DNA of 64,000 nucleotides, from contig CM062814.1 in NCBI GenBank assembly GCA_031772625.1, positions 359,945,750-360,009,749 of the forward strand. Direction: 5' to 3'. This document shows, piece after piece, positions 32,830 through 44,240 of the stretch (within the stretch, counting starts at the first letter, position 1; the number at the start of each line of letters is the position of its first letter). Origin of the DNA: Pinus tabuliformis. Lineage: Eukaryota > Streptophyta > Pinopsida > Pinales > Pinaceae. A program made the position numbers and the translations under genes. Under the pieces are notes generated by a model. It did no database searches. It saw only the letters and a program-made list of their open reading frames with translations, and had not been told where the DNA came from.

Positions 32830-33060
32830 GAAGTAATGCTTCCATGTCTTCTGATGAATTGTCATTGAGAGTTCCCAAACATCAATCTAGAAGTTGGTGT
32901 TTCATATGTATGATTTGCAGTGATGATCTAGAAGTGTGGATGTCAAATATTTATGTCCTATATATGTGTAACCGTTATGATCAATAAAGATATCAAAAGT
33001 GTGATTTGTTGTGTGTAATTTGTCTTCTATTTTTTCTAACATGGTATCAAAGTTGGTTCA
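32830..33060 (+). mobile_element. Copia LTR end with primer-binding site (element remnant)
   Basis: A sequence ending TTTTTTCTAACA is followed by TGGTATCAAAGTTGG (about 33,043-33,057), which matches the initiator-Met primer site with one change. This marks the 3' end of a Copia or TRIM-like 5' LTR. The LTR start and an internal coding region were not found. Confidence 0.5.
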
Positions 33061-34349
33061 GCCCTCGGTCTCTAACGAGAGGGGTTGATATAATACAATT
33101 TTAGCCATGATACTCATTTGTACATAGATTAGTTTAATAGACTATTTGATCTATTCTTTGTGTGAGTCTTTTGTGTGAATATTTGATTTGTGTGTGGATT
33201 GTGGATAGTTGCATGCAAAAGCGAATTGTGAAAACCCAATGTTGTTGTTATTGTGTGAAGCTCCATTGTGGACAAACCTTTGTAAACGAAGAGGAAATAT
33301 TCTTGTAAAGAAGTTGGATCAACATAGATTTAGTTTGATCTACTATGGATTTATAATTTAGAGCAATGTCTACATGTTTTAAATGGTGGTTCTCAAGATT
33401 ATCAGATGGTGCAAGATGTGCAATTGTGGCATGGAGGTGGAATGTTGGTAGTTCTAATTCTAGATATGAACTACTAAAATATTGTGGTACTGTTTGTATA
33501 GATATCGAGATCGAAACGCAACAGTTCTGATGGAAAACACTAATATTCAGATTTATTGTGTTATGTGAGTTGAGTAGTTTTCTATTCTTGTCATAAAAAT
33601 GGTTGGTGGTTCTTAAACAGCAAGCCTCAATGTCCTAGACATCAATTCTTGTTTGTTTTTATTGGTTATGAAAAGGGTCGGTGTTTCTTAAACTAGAAGT
33701 CTCGATGTCCGAAACATTAATTCGTGTGTGTTAGTAAGGTCAAGTTATTTGATTAAATTTTCCATCCTAGCAACTAATGGATATCCAGAAGCGAAATATA
33801 TGAAAGATTGTGGTTGGTCCATAGGATAGTTTATTACTTGATTACTTTTACTGCAGAAATCTCGATGAGTCAAGGTGTCAATATGATTAGAGGAAATTTT
33901 AGCCTAAAAGAATCCATTAATTTTTCATGTAATCTCCATGTCATAATATGTAAATCAATCAAAATCCTTTAAATTTAAAAAAAGTTACATGTCATAAATA
34001 ATTTTAAATTATTTAATTTGCGTATCTGTAAAGTATTTTATTTTTAATTTGGGTATTGGTGGTATATTTTATTATTAATTTTAGTACTCATGAAATATTT
34101 TATTAATGTTATTTACCTACATTACCCATATGAATTAGAATATTGAAAAAGTTACTAGTGCAATGCAAATCTTCATATTAATGAAAAATATAAATTAGAA
34201 ATGTGGGCTCATTTAACATTAATAACCATGTTCAATAAAACACCAAAATTTTTAATTAAATATAACATATATATAGACAGCATAGATGGATCATTTCCGA
34301 AAAAATAAAATATATTCCAAATGAAATTGTGGAAACAACAAAAAAATTG

Positions 34350-34395
<46 letters not shown>

Positions 34396-34589
34396 ATATA
34401 TTTCATCACTATATTGACGGATTTAATAAAAGCAAAAAATTAGAAATAATAAAAAATTCTACATAGCATTTTTTATTAATTCTTGATTTTTAAGAGACCA
34501 TTTTATGCTCAAATTTAATCTTATTGAAATTAGTAACAAAATATTCAACCAATACCCAAATTAATAATAACGTATTTGAAATCTTAATA
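33061..34589. other. AT-rich DNA, possible leader of the preceding Copia remnant
   Basis: A 60-65-bp block (TTCTTAAAC...AAGYCTCRATGTCC) occurs twice, near 33,613 and 33,685. A TA dinucleotide run lies at 34,351-34,400. No coding domain was seen. Confidence 0.5.
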
Positions 34590-37500
34590 TGTAGTTATGT
34601 GGCATTCGTAACTTGGTGGAGACTCTGGGTAATTTGAAGTCGAAATTTCACAGGTCTTATCTATCTGATCACCTACCTATCATTCTACAATGGAGAATTG
34701 AAAATATTCATCACGAGATCCCTTTCAAATATAACAGGGTTTGGTTTGATGATCGTGATTTTAATGATCTAATCACAATTGCATTGACCGAGGTTGCATG
34801 ACCATAGGGATCTTGTCCCATGAAAGCCATTACTTAGAAACTCCATGTATTAAAAATAAGGGCACACATACGGGAGAGGAAAAAACACAACATATGATAA
34901 TGAAACCGCAACATATTATAATGGATATATCCAATTTCAGTAAGTCCATGGAAATGAAATGTCTCACACAACAGGACCTGGATCACCTAAAATCCCTCGA
35001 AGATAGAAATAATGAGATTCTAAATATTCAGTATTCTGTAAGCCACTTGTCAGGGAAACTTTTGGGGGCCAGTATTTGCAGGTGGGCTAATTTTCCATTT
35101 TTTTCCTAAAAAAAAGATTTGTTAATTTTCATTTGTTCTAAAATTCATTCACCCAAATTTTATACTATAATATTTTTTTACCTTAAAAATCTCTTAGAAA
35201 TTTGAATAATTTTGCAAAAACCTTTCCAAACGCTCTACAAAATTCATATTATGCACTACCGATATTCGCCAAAGTTTATAAACTTTAAAATAAATTTTCA
35301 TCGTTCAAATTTTACTTCCCACTTGACGACTCAAAAGAAAGCCTATATGGATGAGATATGGGGATCGTAGCACTCATTTTTCATGATTATGCACACCGAA
35401 TAAAACAAAGTGAATTCAATCTCGCAAATTGAATCATCAGACGGGGAGATTAAATATTCAACACTAAAGATCCAAAACGAGGCTTTTATAAGAGAGTCTT
35501 GAGTAGATTATATGGATCAAATATGGCCCTTGGACCTATATCCTACTATGTTTAATGAGGCTTCAAATGAAGCCTTGTATCACCTTGTGCTAATGGAAGA
35601 AATTCTACAGGTTCTTAAATCATTTGCTAAAGAGAAATGTTTGGGCCCTAACGGGTGGACTGTGCAGTTCTTTATTCATTTTTTTGAATTGATGGGACAA
35701 ATTCACTCGTGGTATTAATTAAAGCATTTTAGCTCTTATTTCAAAATATTCTTCCCCTTGCACTTTCTGAGATTTTAGGTCCATCTTCCTCTACAATGTC
35801 ACATAAAAATTGATTGCTAGGGTGATTGTGAGACATATTTCTAATGTCATCTATGAATATATATCCCAAGAGAAATATGTATTTTTGAAACATCCTTTGA
35901 TACATGATGAAATAGATACTACACAATAATGCATTCATACTATTTATACAAAGAAGCAGGAAGCTCTTGTTATGAAAGTGGATTTACATAAGGCCTACAA
36001 CTATGTGGACTAGTCATACAACCACCTCATTTATATCATGAATGTTTTATATCCACAAAATGTAGAGCGGATAATGGGGTGCATTTCCTTTTTTTGATAT
36101 TTTTCTTTGATAAATGGTTTTCCCTCAAGCTTCTTTCATGCTGATAGAGGAGTTCATCACGGATGTTGACTTTCCCCTTTAATTTTATTTCTTGTAATGT
36201 ATAGTCTTAGTCTGAATATCATAGATGCTTAGTCTAGGGGTCTCTTTCTGGGTCTCTCATTATCTTCTCAAGTAGTTATCACTCATTTATTTTTTATTGA
36301 TGATATCCTTACCTTTGGTATTAATTATAGAGCTCAATGGTAAACTCTATCCTATATCTTTTGACGACATGGTGCAGTCTCTAGTCTAATGGAAAATGGA
36401 AACAAAATATATTCTACTCTTTTCAAATGGTGACAAGATGGCCATTGAGATTATTGGTGGAATTTTAGGTGTGATAATTTCTCTTCTCATTGAATTATTC
36501 ACCTATCTGAGCTTTAGACTCAAGCCCAATAATTACATTAACTCAGATTTGACAAGTATAAGAAGAAATTGAACTATTGGTCCCACATATGGCTAACTAT
36601 GGGAAGCAGATAAATTCTTATACAAGTTGTTCTACAATAAATTACTTTTATTAGGCACATCTATTTTTGATGTCATCCACTATTACATCCAAGATCAAAA
36701 CCATCCTTACAGTTTTCCTATGATCTCGTGTGGGAGAGAAAACTAAATTACATATGTGTAAATGGGAAGCTCTGACTAAACCAAAGGAATATGGCCGGTT
36801 AGGGTGTTGGAAAATAAAGTTTTTGGTGAGACCGTATTGATCAAATCTTTCTAGAGTGCTCTAACATGTCATAGGATTTGGCATGACATTATCAACTAAA
36901 AATATCTAAAAGGATTTCGGATTAGCACATTGTATAGATATAGTTATCTCTCTAGGGTAAAGGGGTCATACATTTGGAGGAGATTTACTAAAGTGATATT
37001 CGGGTTTAGGATGAGAATAATATGGGAGTTTGGTAATGGTCACATGATTCTCATAGGTCTAGAGAATATTTTGGGTGCCTAAGAGGATTCATTATTAAAT
37101 GGATAGACATTGTAAATCGTACATTCTATAGGCTACTTCTTTTTATATCAAGTCATCAGACGTTGCCATGAAGGTTGCCCAATTTGGAAGGAGGTAGCAG
37201 AGATGGGACTACACGAACAAAGTGCAGAATAATGGAACAGTTATATTAGAACCCTTCGCACGGCTAGCCTCTATCAAAATGTATAGGGAGATCATATCAC
37301 TTGGAGTGGATGTCTTCAGATCTAATCAGTGGAGGTTGAAGAATAATATTGATTTTATATGGCACAAACATATGATTTACAAACCACTCCATAGTTATGG
37401 AACATATGGAAATGGAACATTGCTCTCAAGATCATCTTGTTCATCTGGTTGATCTGGAAGAATAAAATTCTTACATGGGATAGTTTTCTAAAAAGAGGAT

Positions 37501-38580
37501 ACTTAGGTCTTGGGTAGTGTATTCTCTGTAAAAATGATATGGAAACCTGCATTCATATTTTCCTTTTATGTTCAACCACTAGATTGATCTAGAGGAGCAC
37601 TACACATGCTCTTCACATTATGGACATATGGGCCAACAACATCGAACATTGCATCACACACTAGGCTTGAGGAGATGGGAATTTTAAAGAATTTCCTTTT
37701 TCCCTATTGTGGGAGATATGGAAAGTACAAAATTATTGCTTGTTTGAAGGAGTGCCTATAAACTCTAATAGGATATGCCACTTAATTATCTCTTGTTTAT
37801 CTACTCCTTCTAGAAATGATGGAACTATCAAAGGTTTATCCTATCATAACATTCCATCATAACTTTGTGTTCCTACAAGTCTGTTCGATGGGGCGGCTCA
37901 ACATAAAAACTATGGATGTGGCACATGGATCATAATTAATGAAATACAACATAATGAACTCCACTAGAATGTAAGCCAAGGTACTAACACAAAGTCAAAA
38001 CTAATGGTATTATGGACATTACATTGGTTTTCTAAAAAAATGCAGGTAAATAGCTTACATATCTATGGAGATTCGAGATCCCTCATTGAAGGAATAAAAG
38101 GGAACATAAATTTTGATCCTCTACTCTTATCCGGATGGATTGAACGTATGAGTAAAATCATGGGGACTCTTTTGGGTATTTATGTTAAACATATTTACTA
38201 TGAATCAAACATGGTGATAGACTCTCTCTCTAAAGTGGCTCACAGAGATTTTGGGACGATGAAGTACAGGTATATAGATGACAATATCACTCGTGAGGTG
38301 TGATTGCTCCATTCCCCATAGCATATGATAGTACCCATGTTTATATTTTTTCCTTCTTATATTGTAGTTTGTCTGGATCCAATCTCACATGCAACTTATC
38401 ACAGTATGTTTGGACACATAATATTTTCATCAGTTTTGGATATAGCTCAGAGGTTGAAATTAGGAGTATATGATTCTCACTGACTATATGTACTAGATCT
38501 AATGTTTGTAATATAAATCTAGTGTTTTTTCTTCTAAAAAAGAAAAATATCAACAAAAAAAAAATTAATTATATATACAA
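34590..38580 (+). pseudogene. Degraded L1-type LINE ORF2
   Basis: Pieces follow LINE ORF2 order. The end of the endonuclease (YLSDHLPIILQW, 34,650) is followed by RT thumb-and-finger motifs (EEILQVLKSFAKEKCLGPNG, 35,600; VDLHKAYNYVD, 35,975; GVHHGC*LSPL, 36,150; LFFIDDILTFG, 36,285). Next come a zf-RVT segment (LTWDSFLKRG, CILCKNDMETC, 37,470-37,550) and an RVT_3 RNase H (LFDGAAQ, IYGDSRSLIEGIKG, YYESNMVIDSLSK, 37,885-38,300). Stops and frameshifts are frequent, and it is truncated at the 5' end. An A-rich stretch at 38,535-38,565 may be the tail. Confidence 0.85.
37880..38303 (+). pseudogene. LINE RNase H domain (RVT_3)
   Basis: Reading from LFDGAAQHKNYGCGTWI through MVLWTLHWFSKKMQVNSLHI to YGDSRSLIEGIKG and SNMVIDSLSKVAHRD gives the D-E-D-D spacing of a plant RNase H, although the glutamate position is not clear. 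The C-terminal part (38,004-38,303) is open for 99 codons. It is the last domain of the LINE. Confidence 0.8.
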
Positions 38581-39050
38581 AGAGATTCTATTTCATTGAT
38601 ATATCCTTTAACATTCTCTATATGAGAAATGTGTTCTTTTAAAAATATAGTAATAACAAAAAAAAATTAACGTGGAAAATGCATTCAAAAACATCAACTT
38701 ATATATATATATATATATATATAAAGAGAAATAATTTGTATCTCATTGTACTTTATAGTTCTTGGTATAAAGGAGGTGTACTTTTGAAAATTTGTTAGTT
38801 AAAAAAATATTAAGATGAAAAATATAGATAATAACTAAAATATTTCAATATCAAGAAAACGTATATTATATAAATAAAAAGAAAGATAAATTTTTTTTAC
38901 GATTCAAATATTTTTTTAAATCTGTATATAAAGATGTTAAATAGAATGGAATGGAATATATATATATATTCCAAAAGAGTTCTATGGTTTAGAATATACT
39001 TGTGTGTTTTCCTAATTTTCCAACTATAAATATCTTAAAACAATCTTGTT

Positions 39051-39087
<37 letters not shown>

Positions 39088-41149
39088 TATGCTTGTGTGT
39101 TTTCCTAATTTTTCAACTATAAATATCTTAAAACAATCTTGTTGAACGTTAATTGATATTATACACTGAATCATGTAAACATTGTTATTTCTAGTTTGAT
39201 TATCATAATTAATGATATTTATATTGTTTAAATTTAAAATGATGTAGCACATGCCCATTTTCATAAATTTTGATAATAAAACCAGAAATATCTAATTTGA
39301 CCAGAAATTTAAAATTAAAATTATTATTAAAGTAAGATAATATTTCATCTTAATTTTTATTTATAAAATTTAAAATTTTAAAAATCATAATCACGGTTTA
39401 TCTATGTAAATAAAAATAGTGGTTAAAAAATTAATTTATGCACAGAATTTATCTTTTCAATTTTGATATCTCTTCTTTATCATTGTCGTTGTTTTTCTAA
39501 TTCCTATAATTGAGATATTTCTTCAGATGTTAAGAACTTCTAATAGGGTGATTGATAGGGGTGTTTATTTTTAATCTATATACCTTTCAATGGAATATGT
39601 GTTCTTATTTAAATATAAATATATTTTAGCATAATTATTACTATAAATTATTTTAAAAAATAAAAATTTAAATATGTTTTGTAATTAGTAACGTTTGATG
39701 GAAAGCTAGATATTAGCTCAAAGGTTACTCATATAATTAAGCCATGTTTTACTTTGATTGGATCTACGCCCAATTTCGTTTATGTAAGAATTGAATACCA
39801 TAAGATGTAAGAATTGAATTTCATAATCTTCGGATTCCATCATAGTAAAGGAAAGCCTCATACTTTTCTTTCCGCCCAATGATTACTTATGTATTTTCAT
39901 GGTGTTCAATGCATAACATAAGGAATCTTGATTTTATAGATTGGGAAAGTTTAATTTGTACGTTTATTTCTTTGTTATATTTGTGTGTTTTTTTTTAAAT
40001 CAACGTAAATGTATTTAATGTGTAGATAGGGATCAAATTTTTCGAGGTATTAATTTTTTTAGTGTGGAATTTGATGAAAGGTTTACACCTTTAGGTGTAA
40101 ACTTTAATTTTTTAGCTTGGAATTTGAGGAAAGGTTTTCACCTTGAGGGACTTTATCATTTTTGGCACATGGTAGATTCAAAGTTACATGGATCTATGTT
40201 GGTTCTAGCTGAGAGCAACAATGACACATTTTCGTATTATCATTATTAAGTATATGTTTGAGATAAACTTAATACTTTGAAATTTACATTATGTTTTCTT
40301 CGTTTGACATTACTATATCATTATCCTCTTTAATTTTGTTTTTGTTGCTTGCCTTCAATGATTTGTACATCTGCACTTGGATGCTTTGAGTGGTTTGTGT
40401 GTTTATGTGTATGGATTTGGATGATAATGTTTGTGAATGTTACAATTGTTGTGTTATATTTCTATGTGTGTATGTAATTGTTTGTTGGTGATGAAGAAGG
40501 GATACAATATTGTCAATAGTTTGTAAGAGGATTGATACTGCACATATATTTGATTTAGTGTTAGCTATCACAACTTTTGACAATTAATAATTCTTAATAG
40601 TGTCACTCTAGGTATTGCTAAATATATTTGGAAGAGTAGTTTTAATAATTTAATGCATCAAGATTAGTCTTGAAATCATTTTTTTCATTGCTAATGTGTG
40701 AAATAACTTATTTCCTTCAAATATTTTGAAATCATTTGTTTCATTGCTAATGTGTGAAATAACTTATTTCCTTCAAAATATTTTGATGATTTATTTTTTA
40801 TCGATAGTTTTGTTTGAAAAAGTCAAGAAATAATTTAATTTTGATTTTTTTTAATGAGTGGTCATATTTAGAAAATCTTTGCATTATTTGTTAGTTTTTC
40901 CATCTTTTCATATTGATTATATGAAAATGATAGTTGAGATTTTGGACCATTAAATTATTTAACTCGGACTATTGTAGTAAACGTCATACCTTGTCTCTCT
41001 TGCTCTCCAATATTAATAGGTTGAACTACGATAACACAAAAATCAATAAAATTTCTCGATCATTTTTTTGTGCTTACACTGACATAAATGGACATAGTTA
41101 ATCCAATCACTTTAAGTTAATGTATCATCATACGTTGAATTACATCAAA
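38581..41149. repeat. AT-rich DNA with TA runs and short tandem duplications
   Basis: TA runs lie at 38,700-38,722 and 39,057-39,080. A 64-bp block with TTGTGTGTTTTCCTAATTTT is duplicated on either side of the second run (about 38,998-39,055 and 39,089-39,146). A 59-bp duplication with TTCATTGCTAATGTGTGAAA lies at about 40,675-40,790. A 61-codon ORF at 40,064 matches nothing I recognise. Confidence 0.6.
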
Positions 41150-41965
41150 TTAGAAATTATCATCCACATTGAAATCAATGCACCCAATGCACACGGTTAA
41201 ATAATATTGGAAAACATCTACACTGAAATCAATGAATCCAATCCAAGAAATCAAATAAGATAGAAGTCAACATCTACACTAAAATCAATGCATCTAGTGC
41301 AAGCAATCAAATAGGATTAGAAATCAGCATCTACATTGAAATCAATGCATCCAGTGCAAGAAATTAAATATGATTAGAAATCAACATCTACACTAAAAAT
41401 AATGCATCTAGTGCAAGCAATCGAATGGGATTAGAAATCACCATCTACATTGAAATAAATGCATCTAGTGAAAGAAATCAAATAGGATTAGAAATGACAA
41501 TCGACATTGAAATCAATGTATCTAGTGAAAGTAATAAAATTGAATTAAAAATCACCATCTACACTGAAACGAATGTGTATAGTGAAAGAAATCAAATAGA
41601 ATTAGAAATCAACATCTACACTGAATTCAATGTATTTAGTGCAAAAAATCAAATAGAATTAGAAAACATCTACAATAAAATCAATGCATCTATTGCAAGA
41701 AATCAAAGAGGATTAGAATAAACATCTCCACTGAAATCAATATATTTAGAGCAAGTAATCAAATAGAATTAGAAAAAATCTACACTAAAATCAATGCATC
41801 TAGTGCAAGCAATCAATAGGATTAGAAATCCACATCTACACTAAAATCAATGCATCAAGTGCATGCAATCAAATATCCTTGAAAAGCAACACCTACACTG
41901 AAATCAGTGCATCTAGCTCAAGCAATCAAATAGGATTAGTAATCACCATGAACCATGAATTTAAT
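41150..41965 (+). repeat. 57-bp minisatellite, about 14 copies
   Basis: The consensus includes CATCTACACTGAAATCAATG, CATCTAGTGCAAGCAATC and AAATAGGATTAGAAATCA. The 57-bp period is a multiple of three, so an ORF of 19-residue repeats (EITIYIEINASSERNQIGL) appears at 41,425-41,721. It has no gene context, so I regard the ORF as a by-product. One more diverged copy lies at about 42,390-42,450. Confidence 0.85.
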
Positions 41966-41984
41966 GCATTTAGTTCAATAAATA

Positions 41985-42610
41985 TTTTTCCCTCTCTCTC
42001 CCATCCATCTATATCTATATCTCCCACCATCTATCCTTCTTTGTTTCTCTACCTCACCCCCAAACATACACACTCTCTCTCCTCTCTTCCTTTTCACTCT
42101 CCCATTTCTCTCAGTTCAATTTTCTCTCTATATGTTTTTTTTATTTCTTCCCTCTCTCCTCCTCTATTGTAACTATTATGTCTCCCTTTCTCTCCTAGTT
42201 CTATATCACTCTACCCTCCAACCCTGTCACTATCTCCCTCCATCTCTTCTTCTCTCTTTCCCCCTCTCTCCCCCCTCCATCTCTGTGTCTCCCTCTCTCT
42301 CTTACCCTCCCTTCCCTCTCTCACTCCTCTCCTTCTCTATTTCTTCATTCTTCCTCTCCCATGTCCTTCAATTTATCTCCTTCAATGTAATCAATGAAAA
42401 AGGATTATAAATCACCATCTACACTGAAGTCAATGCATATAGTGAAATAATTCTTATTTTGTCTCTCCCCCATCCATCTATATCCATATCCCCATCCATA
42501 TATCCTTCTTTGTCTCTCTATCTAACACCCCCTCCCAAACACACATGCTTTCTACCTGCATATCTATCTATCTCTCCCTCTCTATCTCTCTCTTCTTCTC
42601 TCTCTTCACC

Positions 42611-42656
<46 letters not shown>

Positions 42657-42909
42657 CTCTATTGTGTCTCTCTATATCACCCCCAAAACATACACTTTTT
42701 TTCTACATATTTATCTATCTCTCCTTCCATCTGCGTCTCCGTCTCTCTTTCTCTCCAAATTTTTCTCCTTCAAACTTCATTTCTCTATCCCTCCCTCTCT
42801 CCTCGTGTCTCTCATGTCATATCTTATCATTCCCCTCCCTCTCTTTCTCTCACTTCCTCTCACTCCCTTTATTTATCCACTTCGATCACTCTGTCTTTAT
42901 TCTTCTCTC

Positions 42910-42925
<16 letters not shown>
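41985..42925 (+). repeat. Polypyrimidine tract with TA runs
   Basis: Almost pure C/T sequence (TCTCTCCC-type) occupies 41,985-42,370 and 42,450-42,910, broken by the diverged minisatellite copy and by TA runs at 42,617-42,651 and 42,912-42,948. The block CCATCCATCTATATC...CCCCCAAACATACAC recurs at about 42,000, 42,470 and, in part, 42,675, so tract and minisatellite were duplicated together. ORFs on both strands are composition artefacts. Confidence 0.85.
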
Positions 42926-42948
<23 letters not shown>

Positions 42949-42949
<1 letters not shown>

Positions 42950-44240
42950 AGTTAATATATTTCATGATACATTAATATAAATTATAATATAACAAATTTA
43001 ATATTATATTAAGCTTAATATTGTATTCATCCTAAGTTATTAAATTTATAATATTAATATTAAAATATATTAATATTAATATTAGATTTAATGATATTTT
43101 TACATGGCATGATAAGGAAATTTTCAAATATTAGTACTTTTACATGGAAATATTTATATCTTTAGAGATTTTAATATATCCATAGGATATGGTTTTACTT
43201 TGAAAGATTCATTCTACAAATATTTAATTAAAAGAAATATTAAAAGATTTTGGAGGAAGATTCTCGATTCTTTGTGTTGAAATAAACTTTTTACTTTATT
43301 TTACAAAATGATATTGATTTTAGTAAAGAGTAAAGATGTTTAAAATTTTAAGTGATTTGGAGTTTTAATGTGAAAATATTTTTCTGTTTAAGATAAATTT
43401 ATGATCCGTTCAAATTCAACACTTATAATAAAATAACTATTAAACACATAAGATAATTGTATTACAATATAATTATTTTATTCGTTTAATAATTACTTTA
43501 TCATATACATTGAATTTAAATAACTATATAAATCATATAACTTTTATTTTAGATAACTTTTTTTTAATTTTGACAAAGATTACACATCATACATTAGGGG
43601 GTAGAATATGTCTCTCAAAGCAATTAGAAACCATTCATAACTATATAAATAACTACGAAAAAATCATCTTTAATACATATTATTTGTTTATATAAATTAA
43701 TCGCTAAAAGCTAAAATTTTAAAACTTTGTAATCAATAACATCTTTCAAGAATTTAATAATAGAAAATGAGATAACATTTGTTTTATAAAAAAATTATAA
43801 ACTAGTCTAGCGGTTACTTAAATTCGTTAAATTCATATCGAAAAGAACAATATATCAACTTTACCTTTCAAGAATTTCATAATAGAAAATGAGGTACATT
43901 TGTTTTATAAAAAATTTTAAACTAGTCTAGGTAGTTAGTTTAATGAGTTTAATTCATATTACTAAAAATATTTATATATAAGGGGTTATCTCATTAATTC
44001 TTCCTTAAGACTTTTAGGTTAGATTTTGCTAATGAAGAAACTAAAGTGATTGATTAGAGTCAATCAATTTAAATATTTAAAAGAAAAAAATTAATAATAA
44101 AACTAATAAATATATATATAAAATTAAAAGTACTTTTTTAAATTACGTTAACATAATATTAAAAATTGTATGATAAGTAAATTGTCCAAAAATATACCAA
44201 TTTATAACAAAATGAGAAAATATTAACTCTTCATTTGATC
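42949..44240. other. AT-rich DNA with a roughly 120-bp tandem duplication
   Basis: A block containing CTTTCAAGAATTT and AACTAGTCTAG occurs at about 43,744-43,845 and 43,863-43,965. Nothing else was recognised. Confidence 0.6.

Noticed and set aside
41425-41721. Coding gene with 19-residue repeats
   Set aside because: The 57-bp unit extends well beyond the ORF on both sides and is interrupted there by indels; no flanking gene signals.
41150-41965. CRISPR-like regular repeats
   Set aside because: Units are contiguous and diverged, with no unique spacers and no cas genes; a plant minisatellite explains them.
42132-42980. Serine/leucine-rich ORFs
   Set aside because: They translate a C/T-rich tract in all three frames; composition artefact.
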